The notes below the pieces were generated by a model. The model had not been told where the DNA came from, searched no databases, and worked only from the letters and a program-made list of their open reading frames with translations. This document shows positions 35,213 through 43,940 of a stretch of DNA of 64,000 bases, in pieces (position 1 is the stretch's first letter; each line of letters opens with the position of its first letter). The DNA comes from Cytobacillus eiseniae (GTDB lineage Bacteria; Bacillota; Bacilli; Bacillales; Cytobacillaceae). A program made the position numbers and the translations under genes. The stretch is taken from positions 25,795 to 89,794 of the forward strand of contig NZ_JAGIKZ010000016.1 in the NCBI RefSeq assembly GCF_017874625.1, read 5' to 3'.

Positions 35213-36499
35213 ATGCAAAAGGATAGATTTCAGCCAACCGTTGAATATTCCAGACTGTTAGACAGTGAAGATGAATTAGCAGCGTTTCGCAATGAATTTT
35301 ACATAAAGCCAGATGTGATCTACATGGATGGCAATTCACTAGGCTTGCTTTCAAAAAGGGCAGAAAAGTCAGTGATTGATGTGCTTGAGGATTGGAAGGG
35401 GTTAGGGATTGATGGATGGACAGAGGGAAAGTACCCATGGTTTTTCTTATCTGAAAAGCTTGCGGAGATGAGCGCCAACCTTGTTGGTGCCAAACCAGAA
35501 GAGGTCATTGTCACTGGATCGACAACGGTGAATCTTCATCAGCTTGCTGCTACCTTTTATCAGCCAAAAGGAAACAAAACGAAAATCCTTGCAGATGAAC
35601 TCACATTCCCTTCTGATATCTATGCTTTACAAAGCCAGCTTCGCTTACATGGATTGAATGAGGAGACCGATCTTATTCGCGTAAAGAGTCGTGATGGCCG
35701 CTATTTGCACGAGGAAGATATTATTGCTGCTATGACGGATGAGATTGCTTTAATTGTGTTGCCAACTGTTCTATATAGAAGTGGACAAATCCTTGATATG
35801 AAACGCTTAACGGCAGAAGCACATGCGCGTGGCATCCTGATTGGATTTGATGGCTGTCACTCTGTTGGCGCGTTTCCACATTCATTCAGTGAATGGGATG
35901 TGGACTTTGCCTTTTGGTGTAATTATAAGCATTTGAATGGCGGACCAGGCAGTGTCGGAAGCCTATATGTCAATCGCAAGCATTTTGGTACACTTCCTGG
36001 GCTTGCCGGCTGGTTTGGCTCGAAAAAGGAAAAACAATTCGATATGGAGCATTCATTTACACAAGCAAACACAGCTGGGGCTTTCCAAATTGGCACCCCA
36101 CATGTATTAAGCCTTGCGCCGCTTATCGGTTCCTTTGAAATGTTTCAAGAAGCAGGGATCAACCGAATCCGAGAAAAATCCCTTAAGCTTACACAGTATA
36201 TGATGGACCTAATCGAATATGATTTGGATGCAATGGGGTTTACGATTGGCAATCCAAAAGATGAGAGGCAGCGTGGAGGCCATATTAGTCTCGAGCATAA
36301 GGAAGCAGCCCGAATTTGTAAAGCATTAAAGGAAAATGGCGTCATTCCCGACTATCGTGCACCTAATATTATCCGTCTAGCTCCTATTGCATTGTATAAC
36401 TGTTTTGAAGATGTGTGGAAAGTCGTGCAAATCCTTAAAACGATTATGATCGAGAAGCAGTTCGAGAAATTTTCTAATGATCGAAATGTAGTTGCCTAG
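35213..36499 (+). CDS. kynU: Kynureninase
   Basis: A PLP enzyme that cleaves kynurenine to anthranilate and alanine. The 428-residue protein has the entry motif [11 protein letters not shown], the aspartate in [10 protein letters not shown] and the PLP-binding lysine in [19 protein letters not shown] lies six bases before ATG 35213, so the ATG at 35168 is rejected. It is the first gene of a kynU-kynA-kynB unit that converts tryptophan to anthranilate. Confidence 0.95.
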   Translation: MQKDRFQPTVEYSRLLDSEDELAAFRNEFYIKPDVIYMDGNSLGLLSKRAEKSVIDVLEDWKGLGIDGWTEGKYPWFFLSEKLAEMSANLVGAKPEEVIVTGSTTVNLHQLAATFYQPKGNKTKILADELTFPSDIYALQSQLRLHGLNEETDLIRVKSRDGRYLHEEDIIAAMTDEIALIVLPTVLYRSGQILDMKRLTAEAHARGILIGFDGCHSVGAFPHSFSEWDVDFAFWCNYKHLNGGPGSVGSLYVNRKHFGTLPGLAGWFGSKKEKQFDMEHSFTQANTAGAFQIGTPHVLSLAPLIGSFEMFQEAGINRIREKSLKLTQYMMDLIEYDLDAMGFTIGNPKDERQRGGHISLEHKEAARICKALKENGVIPDYRAPNIIRLAPIALYNCFEDVWKVVQILKTIMIEKQFEKFSNDRNVVA

Positions 36500-36530
36500 G
36501 AACGTTTGAGTGAAAGGAAGAGTGAATCCA

Positions 36531-37382
36531 ATGGAAACAAATCATAATGGACAAACAGAACCAAGTGTTGAAAAGGAAATACAAACCGATTTTCAACAAG
36601 AAATGTCCTATGGAGATTATCTTCATCTTGATCAAATTTTATCGAGTCAGCATCGTCTATCCGATCATCATGATGAAATGCTCTTTATTATTATCCATCA
36701 AGCAAGTGAGCTTTGGATGAAGCTGATCATTCATGAGCTGTCTGCAGCAATTGAAAGCATCCAGAAAAATGACCTCGAGCCCTCTTTTAAAATGCTATCA
36801 CGTGTTTCACGAATTCAACAGCAGCTCATTCAATCATGGAGTGTATTATCAACATTAACACCTGCAGAATACTTGGAATTCCGCGATAAACTAGGGCGCT
36901 CATCTGGCTTTCAATCCTACCAAAATCGGTTAATTGAATTTGCTCTTGGTCAAAAAAACAAGCATACACTAGCAGTCTATCAGCATGATGAGAAGCTTCA
37001 TACACGCTTACATGAGGACTTAAATAAGCCAAGTATTTATGATGCAGCTATTTCTGCACTTGCCACTCGTGGGCTGCCAATCGACCAAGACGTACTTAAG
37101 CGGGATTGGTCACAAAGCTACCAGTCGAATAAAAGCGTGGAAGATGCATGGCTTGTTGTGTATCAAGATGTGAATCAATATTGGGATTTATATGAATTAG
37201 CAGAAAAGCTAATTGATATAGGCAGCCAGCAGCAGCTCTGGCGCTTTCATCATATGAACACAGTAGAAAGAATCATTGGCCACAAAAAAGGGACTGGGGG
37301 TTCTTCAGGTGTGACCTATTTAAAAAAAGTGATTGATCAGCAATTTTTTCCTGAGTTATGGAGTGTAAGAACAAAGTTATAA
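36531..37382 (+). CDS. kynA: Tryptophan 2,3-dioxygenase
   Basis: A haem dioxygenase that opens the indole ring of tryptophan, giving N-formylkynurenine. The 283-residue protein has the substrate-site [14 protein letters not shown] and the haem histidine region [31 protein letters not shown] precedes ATG 36531; a GTG at 36510 is a less likely start. It lies 31 bases after kynU and 13 before kynB. Confidence 0.95.
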   Translation: METNHNGQTEPSVEKEIQTDFQQEMSYGDYLHLDQILSSQHRLSDHHDEMLFIIIHQASELWMKLIIHELSAAIESIQKNDLEPSFKMLSRVSRIQQQLIQSWSVLSTLTPAEYLEFRDKLGRSSGFQSYQNRLIEFALGQKNKHTLAVYQHDEKLHTRLHEDLNKPSIYDAAISALATRGLPIDQDVLKRDWSQSYQSNKSVEDAWLVVYQDVNQYWDLYELAEKLIDIGSQQQLWRFHHMNTVERIIGHKKGTGGSSGVTYLKKVIDQQFFPELWSVRTKL

Positions 37383-37395
37383 TGGAGGCTAGGAA

Positions 37396-38019
37396 ATGAA
37401 TAAATGGATGGATATCTCACAAAAACTAGTGAATGATATGGTCGTTTGGCCAGGGGATACGCCTTTTTCGTACAAGGTGAGCTGGAGTATGGAGGAAAGC
37501 GGATCCGTCAATGTAGGAGAAATCAAAATGAGTGCACATACCGGTACCCATATTGATGCTCCCTATCATTTTGATAATGAAGGAAAACGAGTCATTGATC
37601 TTGATATTAATTTATATATTGGCCAAGCAAAAGTGATTCATCTGCCTGTCAAAAATAGTATAGGGGTGCAAGATTTACAAGCATATGATCTATCAGGTGT
37701 AAAGCGTCTATTAATCTATACAGGCGCATGGACAAATCGAACAGTATTCCCTGAAACCATTCCACATATTGAAGAAGGAGTGGGCGCCTATTTAGCCAAG
37801 CAAGGTGTGCAGCTAATTGGGCTAGACCTTCCATCCGTCGATCCAGTGGATAGCAAGGAATTAGCTGCCCATCACGAACTCACTAGTCATGGCCTTCATA
37901 TTTTAGAAGGGCTTGTCCTTGATCATATCGATACTGGTGACTATGAGTTAGCAGCCCTTCCTTTGGCGTTAGCAGAGGCAGATGGCAGTCCAGTTCGTGC
38001 GGTGTTAAGGAAAATATAA
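37396..38019 (+). CDS. kynB: Arylformamidase (kynurenine formamidase)
   Basis: Hydrolyses N-formylkynurenine to kynurenine and formate. The 207-residue cyclase-family protein has the metal-binding SAHTGTHIDAPYHF and the second site in HHELTSHG. TGGAGG precedes the ATG. The three kyn genes give a complete route from tryptophan to anthranilate; no kynurenine monooxygenase is present. Confidence 0.94.
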   Translation: MNKWMDISQKLVNDMVVWPGDTPFSYKVSWSMEESGSVNVGEIKMSAHTGTHIDAPYHFDNEGKRVIDLDINLYIGQAKVIHLPVKNSIGVQDLQAYDLSGVKRLLIYTGAWTNRTVFPETIPHIEEGVGAYLAKQGVQLIGLDLPSVDPVDSKELAAHHELTSHGLHILEGLVLDHIDTGDYELAALPLALAEADGSPVRAVLRKI

Positions 38020-38048
38020 GTTTTTTTTAGAAAGGGGTTCCAATGTAA

Positions 38049-38999
38049 ATGGATTTAGGTTTAGGTGTATCGATTATTGATGCAATGGATTTAGGCAAGG
38101 AAAGAAGAACGGGTTCCTATGTTCTTCATGCAGAACAATTAACGATTATTGAAACATGTGCGAGTCCGTCCATTCGATATATATTAAAAGGATTGAAAGT
38201 GTTAGGGATAGACCCGGCGGAAATAAAAAATATCATCGTGACACATATTCATCTGGACCATGCTGGAGGGGTTGGCTTATTGCTTGAAATCTGCCCGCAT
38301 GCGAAAGTGATTGTCCATCCGCGCGGGAAACGTCATCTCGCCGATCCTACTAAATTAATCAAAGGAGCAAAAGCGGTATATGGTGCAAGGTTCGATGAAT
38401 TATTTGAGCCGATTTTGCCAGTGCCAGAAGATCGGTTAGTCGTAAAAGAGGATGGAGATACATTGCAAATTGGAGAAAATCGGGTGCTTACTTTCTTTGA
38501 TACACCTGGACATGCAAACCATCATTTTTCCATTCATGATTCAATGAGCAATGGTGTTTTTACTGGGGACACAATCGGCGTCTATTATCCTCAGCTAATG
38601 GAGAAAGGAGTAGAATTATGTTTCCCATCCACCTCCCCAAATCAATTTGATCCAGATGCGATGCTTCAATCTCTTGAAAAAATCAAAGCGCTAGCAGCAG
38701 ATCGAATCTACTTCGGTCACTATGGAATGACAACGAATCCTACTCATATGTATGAGCAAATCGAGTATTGGCTTGCATTATTTATGGAAGAGTCAAGAAG
38801 ACTATATGCGGAAACAAAAGAAGAGCCAATGATAGCAAAAGTGGAAACTTTATTTGAATCCTTGTATGCAAAAGTAGTGAATGATTTAGCTGAAAAGGGG
38901 ATTTCATTGAATCAAGAGATGGAAGAGATCATTCAACTGGATTTACGTGTTGGATCAATGGGCATCATCGATTATTTAGAAAAGAACAAAGGCAAATAA
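38049..38999 (+). CDS. MBL-fold metallohydrolase in the kyn operon
   Basis: A 316-residue metallo-beta-lactamase-fold hydrolase. The metal motif is THIHLDHAGG (HXHXDH), with further ligands in TPGHANHHF and GDTIGV; the C-terminal 100 residues are helical. It begins 30 bases after kynB with AAAGGGG about 13 bases before the ATG, so it is probably co-transcribed. The substrate is unknown; a lactone, thioester or aryl ester from the same pathway is possible. Confidence 0.85.
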   Translation: MDLGLGVSIIDAMDLGKERRTGSYVLHAEQLTIIETCASPSIRYILKGLKVLGIDPAEIKNIIVTHIHLDHAGGVGLLLEICPHAKVIVHPRGKRHLADPTKLIKGAKAVYGARFDELFEPILPVPEDRLVVKEDGDTLQIGENRVLTFFDTPGHANHHFSIHDSMSNGVFTGDTIGVYYPQLMEKGVELCFPSTSPNQFDPDAMLQSLEKIKALAADRIYFGHYGMTTNPTHMYEQIEYWLALFMEESRRLYAETKEEPMIAKVETLFESLYAKVVNDLAEKGISLNQEMEEIIQLDLRVGSMGIIDYLEKNKGK

Positions 39000-39009
39000 G
39001 TAATGTTTG

Positions 39010-39045
39010 GGTTAGGCATGATCTTCTGTCTAACCTATTTATTTC
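39010..39045 (+). terminator. Terminator of the kyn operon
   Basis: GGTTAGGCA pairs with TGTCTAACC (one G-T pair), followed by a T-rich tail. Confidence 0.7.
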
Positions 39046-39114
39046 ATTTTTCGTTTCATTCCATATTATAATGGATGAATAGATAGTAATTATGAATGGA
39101 AATGAGGTGAAATT

Positions 39115-39726
39115 ATGCAGCTTGATGAGATTATGAAACGGCTTCATACCCGCAAACCAACAATTTTAGGGAATGAGAACTTCTCTAAGTTTGCTATTTT
39201 ATTGCCCCTTCTTTTTGTAAAGGATGAGCTGCATATATTATTTGAAGTCCGTTCACAGCAATTACGAAGACAGCCTGGAGAGATTTGTTTCCCTGGTGGA
39301 AGAATGGACAGAAGCGATCGAGATGAAAAGTATACGGCCATTCGTGAAACGTGTGAGGAGCTTGGGATCAGTGAAAATAGGATCACCAATGTGTATCCCC
39401 TTGATTACATGATCTCCCCTTTTGGACAAATCATTTACCCATTTGTTGGATTTATTGATAGTATAGATGAGATGAAACCAAATCCTGATGAGGTAGACCA
39501 TATTTTTACGGTTCCGCTTTCTTTTCTGAAAATGAATAAACCAGAAATATTTCAAGTGCATTTTAAGGCAGAGCCTGAAAAGGATTTTCCTCTTAATCAA
39601 ATTCCAGGAGGAGAAAAATATAATTGGCAAGCAAGAAAAATGGATGAGTGTTTTTATTACTATGAAGATAAAGTAATATGGGGGTTAACTGCTCGAATAC
39701 TCACCCATTTTCTTGAAATTATTTAA
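39115..39726 (+). CDS. Nudix hydrolase, CoA pyrophosphatase-like
   Basis: A 203-residue Nudix enzyme. The Nudix box runs from GGRMDRSD to RETCEELGI, preceded by RRQPGEICFPGG, which is characteristic of the CoA-pyrophosphatase (YeaB/NUDT7) group. It would cleave CoA or oxidised CoA to 4'-phosphopantetheine and ADP. GAGGTG precedes the ATG. The pentapeptide gene starts 20 bases after it. Confidence 0.88.
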   Translation: MQLDEIMKRLHTRKPTILGNENFSKFAILLPLLFVKDELHILFEVRSQQLRRQPGEICFPGGRMDRSDRDEKYTAIRETCEELGISENRITNVYPLDYMISPFGQIIYPFVGFIDSIDEMKPNPDEVDHIFTVPLSFLKMNKPEIFQVHFKAEPEKDFPLNQIPGGEKYNWQARKMDECFYYYEDKVIWGLTARILTHFLEII

Positions 39727-39746
39727 CAACTAGATGAGGTGTCCAA

Positions 39747-40382
39747 ATGAAAATTGAATCCCCGAAATTATCAAGAGATCTTCCACTTAAGAACTTCCAT
39801 GACATTTTTTATGATGAAGATCCAGAACTTGATACATGTACGATAGAAGAAGCAAATTTTGAAAATGAAGCAGTGGAACGCGTACATCTGACCAATATGA
39901 TGATCAAAAATTCCCGATTTTCCAATACAGATTTTAAAATGATCAATCTAACAGATGTTTACTTTGAAAATTGTGATTTGTCTAATGCTGATTTAAGTAA
40001 AGCGTCCATCCATCGAGTCGTTTTCAAAAATTGCAAGCTGATGGGCGTCGATTTATCTGATTCCCGTTTTGGAAATGTGCTGTTTGATCAGTCTGTTTTA
40101 AGCCTTGCCATGCTCGGGACTTCTAAATTTGAAAAAGTAATCTTTAAAGATACGCTATTAAAAGGTGCAGATTTATATGATTGTACATTAAAGAAAATTA
40201 ATTTTCAGTCTTGTGATATGGATGGGGCGAATTTTGAACAAACCTCATTAAAGGGTGTAGATATAAGCACCTCGACTTTTCAAACGCTAACAGTCTCAAT
40301 TGAAAATCTTAGAGGATGCAAAGTATCTACACAACAAGCCTTGCAATTTTCAGCTTTAATGGGCTTAGAAATAATAGAGTAG
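39747..40382 (+). CDS. Pentapeptide-repeat protein
   Basis: A 211-residue protein with about 20 tandem A(D/N)LxX-type pentapeptides from residue 35 to 185 (for example LSNADLSKASI and LKGADLYDCTL), predicted to form a right-handed quadrilateral beta-helix. Such proteins can mimic DNA and bind gyrase, but most have no known role. GAGGTG precedes the ATG. It sits between the Nudix gene and proC. Confidence 0.88.
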   Translation: MKIESPKLSRDLPLKNFHDIFYDEDPELDTCTIEEANFENEAVERVHLTNMMIKNSRFSNTDFKMINLTDVYFENCDLSNADLSKASIHRVVFKNCKLMGVDLSDSRFGNVLFDQSVLSLAMLGTSKFEKVIFKDTLLKGADLYDCTLKKINFQSCDMDGANFEQTSLKGVDISTSTFQTLTVSIENLRGCKVSTQQALQFSALMGLEIIE

Positions 40383-40400
40383 CATTAGGATGTGTATAGG

Positions 40401-41213
40401 TTGGAGAGAACTATAGGATTTATTGGTTGTGGAAAAATGGCGCAGGCGATCATCGGAGGAATTTTACAATCAGCTGATTATACAAATGAACAACTGATCG
40501 CTAGCGCAAAATCTCAAGAAACGATTAGTAAGGTGAAGGAAACTTTGCAAATCCAAGCAACATCAGATAATAAGCAGGTTGCAAAACGGGCGGACATTCT
40601 TTTTCTAGCAGTGAAGCCTGCGATTCATGCCGCAATTATAGAGGAAATCAAACATTCAGTGAAAGAGGATGCCATCATTATCACGATTGCTGCTGGAATC
40701 AGTCTAACTTTTCTTGAACAGTCATTCGGAAAAGAAATAAAGGCTGTTCGCACAATGCCTAACACCCCCTCTTTAGTTGGGGAAGGGATGAGTGCCATTT
40801 GTGCCAATTCGTCTGTCACTGAGGCAGATATGATAGACATTATTCGAGTGTTTTCTTGCTTCGGCAAGGTGGAGGTAATAGATGAAGGGCTGATGAATGC
40901 TATTCCAGCAATTAGCGGTTCCTCTCCCGCTTATGTGTATATGATGATTGAAGCTTTAGCTGATGGTGGTGTAAAAGCAGGTCTGACAAGGAATCAATCG
41001 TATCAATTAGCCGCACAAGCCGTATTAGGTGCTGCAAAAATGATCCTTGAAACTGGAAAACATCCAGGAGAGCTGAAGGATGAAGTATGTACACCTGGAG
41101 GAGCAACGATTGAAGCGGTAGCAGAGCTAGAGAAAAGGGGCTTCAGGGCGAGTATTTTGTCAGCAATGGAGCGCTGTACGGAGAAAACAATGGCTCTTTC
41201 AAATGAAAATTGA
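40401..41213 (+). CDS. proC: Pyrroline-5-carboxylate reductase
   Basis: Catalyses the last step of proline synthesis. The 270-residue protein has the NAD(P) fold start GFIGCGKMAQAIIGG, RTMPNTPSLVGEG and the active-site SGSSPAYVYMMIEALADGGVKAG and CTPGGATIEAV. No ATG fits: AGGA at 40387 is ten bases before TTG 40401, while GTG 40392 is only one base away, so TTG 40401 is preferred. The gene begins 19 bases after the pentapeptide gene. Confidence 0.92.
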   Translation: MERTIGFIGCGKMAQAIIGGILQSADYTNEQLIASAKSQETISKVKETLQIQATSDNKQVAKRADILFLAVKPAIHAAIIEEIKHSVKEDAIIITIAAGISLTFLEQSFGKEIKAVRTMPNTPSLVGEGMSAICANSSVTEADMIDIIRVFSCFGKVEVIDEGLMNAIPAISGSSPAYVYMMIEALADGGVKAGLTRNQSYQLAAQAVLGAAKMILETGKHPGELKDEVCTPGGATIEAVAELEKRGFRASILSAMERCTEKTMALSNEN

Positions 41214-41230
41214 AATGAAATACATAATAG

Positions 41231-41265
41231 AAAAACAAGAGGAGTGTCCCCTCTTGTTTTTTATT
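41231..41265 (+). terminator. Terminator of proC
   Basis: AAAACAAGAGG pairs with CCTCTTGTTTT, followed by T residues. Confidence 0.9.
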
Positions 41266-41313
41266 TTGCTTAAGGAAATGATCAAATCGCATGTTGTTTG
41301 TTTTGTGAGGAAA

Positions 41314-41344
41314 GCCTTGTGCTATGCTTGTGGCCGCACAAGGC
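41314..41344 (-). terminator. Hairpin downstream of the DUF2187-like gene
   Basis: GCCTTGTGC pairs with GCACAAGGC; on the minus strand only TTT follows, so termination strength is uncertain. Confidence 0.5.
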
Positions 41345-41360
41345 ACTTGCGCATTTATTC

Positions 41361-41546
41361 CTAATTCTTTATCAATGTCTGATTTAACCCTGAGTACAAA
41401 TCCTTCATATGCACAGTCACTATTTTGGCCCCTATTTGGACATGAACCATGTTGTCAAAAACAGCAGTTACAAAGCCATTTAGCGATACGTTCGTACCAA
41501 TGCTTACGTCCTTTTTCGTCTGTTTTTCTTTTTTATTCTCTGCCAT
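41361..41546 (-). CDS. DUF2187-like small protein
   Basis: A 61-residue protein with a highly charged N-terminus and a small beta-barrel-like core (IGTNVSLNGFVTAVFDNMVHVQIG) similar in pattern to DUF2187/YkvS proteins, which may bind nucleic acid. The reading frame extends to 41699, but the upstream part is AT-rich and basic, and ATG 41546 after GGGATGGTG is a more plausible start. The function is unknown. Confidence 0.65.
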   Translation of the reverse strand: MAENKKEKQTKKDVSIGTNVSLNGFVTAVFDNMVHVQIGAKIVTVHMKDLYSGLNQTLIKN

Positions 41547-41887
41547 CTTATGAACACCATCCCATCCAGAATTATTGATCAAAAATTGCTTATATAAAGA
41601 ATATATCCATTTGAAACTAAAATAAACAGAAAATTTAGATAAAAACCATTTAATTTTTTTTGTAAATATAATTATATGCTTTTTTGCTTGTTTGGTCAAA
41701 ATAAATCAAACTGTTTTTTCCTTTTTCACTATTCATTTGTGTAAAAAGAAATTCAAATCGATGAATCTATCCAATAGTTGCGAATAAACTTTATTAATAG
41801 CTTTTTTGAAAGGAGGGATCTTCCATGTGATATTCCTACTTCATAGATAGGAATACGAAGAAACAATAAAGGAGGGAGCATACTGAT
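41547..41887. other. Gene-free stretch before the cystine transporter
   Basis: At 41811-41830 an AGGAGG is followed by ATG directly joined to TGA (a start-stop pair). It is followed by TATTCCTA...TAGGAATA (41831-41855), an 8-bp hairpin, and then the true ribosome site of the transporter. No riboswitch or standard promoter is clear. Confidence 0.5.
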
Positions 41888-43270
41888 ATGTGGTTAGTGA
41901 TATTAAATATTGCAATCTTACTGTTGCTTCTTATTAGCTTATATTATATGCAGAAGAAACATATTTCGTTTTCGATCCGTGTATTTGTTGGTTTAGGACT
42001 AGGCATTATCTTTGGTTTTGCCCTACAGTTTATCTATGGGCCAACCTCAGAAATTGTTTCCGAATCGTCAGACTGGTTTAATTTAGTAGGTGGAGGATAT
42101 GTGAAATTTCTCCAAATGATTGTTATGCCACTTGTCTTCATTTCCATTCTTGCCGCATTCACAAAAATGAAGTTAAGTAATAATATCGGAAAAATTAGTG
42201 CGCTTATTCTAGGGCTACTCATTGGGACAACAGCCATTGCAGCAGCTGTAGGGATTATTACAGCCGTAGGCTTCGATCTAGAAGCAATCGAGATTAACCA
42301 AGGAGAAGCGGAAAGCATAAGAGGTGAACAGCTCGAAGAAAGATCTCAAAGCATTGAAGGGAAAACATTTCCACAGCAAATGCTTGATTTGCTTCCAGCC
42401 AATCCGTTTCTAGACTTTACGGGTGCAAGGGCGACGTCTACGATTGCCGTCGTTATATTTGCCGCCTTTTTAGGGATTGCTTTTCTTGGTGTCAGAAGGA
42501 AATCACCAGAACAAGCAGAGTTATTTGCTAAGATTGTAGATGCGCTATATGCAGTCATTATGCGTGTCGTTATCCTTATCATTAGATTAACTCCATATGG
42601 TGTCCTAGCGATCATGACACGCACGGTTGCGATGAGTGATGTAGACTCGATACTGGAGCTAGGAAAGTTTGTTATTGCATCGTATGTTGCTCTAGCCATT
42701 ATGTTCGTTATTCATTTATTATTGCTCATGTTTGCGGGGCTTAATCCTGTTACGTATATGAAAAAGGCGTTCCCGGTTTTAGTCTTTGCTTTCACGTCTA
42801 GAACAAGTGCTGGTGCGCTTCCTTTAAATATTAAAACACAGAAATCGCTCGGTGTATCTGAAGGAACAGCGAATTTCTCTGGTTCATTCGGATTATCCAT
42901 TGGACAGAATGGCTGTGCGGGAATTTATCCTGCTATGCTTGCTGTGATGATTGCGCCAACGGTAGGGATTAATCCATTATCTCCTATGTTTATCCTCACA
43001 GTCATTGCTGTTGTAGCAATTAGCTCATTTGGGGTAGCTGGTGTAGGAGGAGGCGCTACATTCGCGGCCATCATTGTCCTCGCAGCACTCGATCTACCAG
43101 TTGCATTAGCTGGACTTCTAATTTCAATTGAACCACTTATCGATATGGGACGGACAGCAGTAAACGTCAGTGGGGCGATGACTTCAGGGATTTTAACAAG
43201 TCGAATCACTGGAGAAATTAATACGGATGTATACAATGATATGAAGGAGAAAATTGAAGCGGAAGCATAA
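41888..43270 (+). CDS. tcyP: L-cystine transporter, TcyP-like
   Basis: A 460-residue sodium/dicarboxylate-fold symporter (about eight membrane helices plus two re-entrant hairpins) that imports L-cystine in the TcyP family. Conserved motifs are FLQMIVMPLVFISILAAF, FAFTSRTSAGALPLN and SFGLSIGQNGCAGIYPAM. GGAGGGAG precedes the ATG. The leader holds a start-stop pair and a hairpin that could regulate it. No clear terminator follows. Confidence 0.9.
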   Translation: MWLVILNIAILLLLLISLYYMQKKHISFSIRVFVGLGLGIIFGFALQFIYGPTSEIVSESSDWFNLVGGGYVKFLQMIVMPLVFISILAAFTKMKLSNNIGKISALILGLLIGTTAIAAAVGIITAVGFDLEAIEINQGEAESIRGEQLEERSQSIEGKTFPQQMLDLLPANPFLDFTGARATSTIAVVIFAAFLGIAFLGVRRKSPEQAELFAKIVDALYAVIMRVVILIIRLTPYGVLAIMTRTVAMSDVDSILELGKFVIASYVALAIMFVIHLLLLMFAGLNPVTYMKKAFPVLVFAFTSRTSAGALPLNIKTQKSLGVSEGTANFSGSFGLSIGQNGCAGIYPAMLAVMIAPTVGINPLSPMFILTVIAVVAISSFGVAGVGGGATFAAIIVLAALDLPVALAGLLISIEPLIDMGRTAVNVSGAMTSGILTSRITGEINTDVYNDMKEKIEAEA

Positions 43271-43491
43271 AGAGAAGCTGTTTTTTACAGATCGGTTTAA
43301 TGTAGAAAAAAGTGCTTTAGCAAGCAATTTTGTAAATTAATCCGTTTGCTTATTTTATTGTAATGTTAAGGAGTACTAAGTTTTACGATCGAAATAATTT
43401 TGATTAAACATAGCTTTTAACCTCTATTGGTCACATATAAAATATGTGGAAAATACGGTGTAATTTGATTCGATTATTTATACTAAGAAAT

Positions 43492-43765
43492 GATGGGAAG
43501 CTGCTGCGCCCCTTATCTAGGTCTGCATTATCAGTTGGGGGATCAGATTGAGCGACAGAGCTGACGAATAGACGGAAAAACTCCGCTTATTTCGGAATAT
43601 TTTATAAAAAAAGTGAAAATAAGCGGAAAAACTCCGCCTATTGTCTTGAAAAGTGCAAAAATAGGTGATTTTTCGTTAAATAAGCGGAATAATTCCGGTT
43701 ATTTTCTCAAAAACGCGCTTCATTCTGCATTTAACCGGAAAAACTCTGCTTATTTTTCTAATGCT
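43492..43765 (-). repeat. Four-palindrome element, family C copy 2
   Basis: About 274 bp that align on the opposite strand with 21924-22173. The four palindromic units have the form AATAAGCGGAAAAACTCCGC; the right part shares GCTTCATTCTGCATTTAACC and the left edge GATGGGAAG. The left portion (43501-43555) has diverged. It fills most of the gene-free stretch 43271-43940, where an AAGCAA/TTGCTT hairpin near 43321 could be a weak tcyP terminator. Confidence 0.8.
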
Positions 43766-43810
43766 ATTAACTCGATTTAAGGACACGAGCAAAAAGAAAA
43801 GTTGTACAAG

Positions 43811-43860
43811 AAAAGGGGCATGAAAAAGTTGAAAAAAACTTTTACATGCCCCTTTATTTG
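43811..43860. terminator. Bidirectional hairpin terminator
   Basis: AAAGGGGCATG pairs with CATGCCCCTTT, and an inner AAAAGTT/AACTTTT helix extends it. T runs lie on both sides. It probably ends the minus-strand peptide transporter. Confidence 0.8.
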
Positions 43861-43940
43861 TGAGAAGTGCCTTATTCTAACATCTAGAGGGCACAAGACT
43901 AATAGAAGTGGCCCCTATGATGTCCAAGGCGCTTTTCGTA

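Noticed and set aside
41324..41578. 84-residue plus-strand frame
   Set aside because: It is antisense to the DUF2187-like gene and crosses a terminator hairpin; no ribosome site.
42034..43236. Several minus-strand frames opposite the cystine transporter
   Set aside because: They are antisense shadows of a clearly coding gene, with no ribosome sites.
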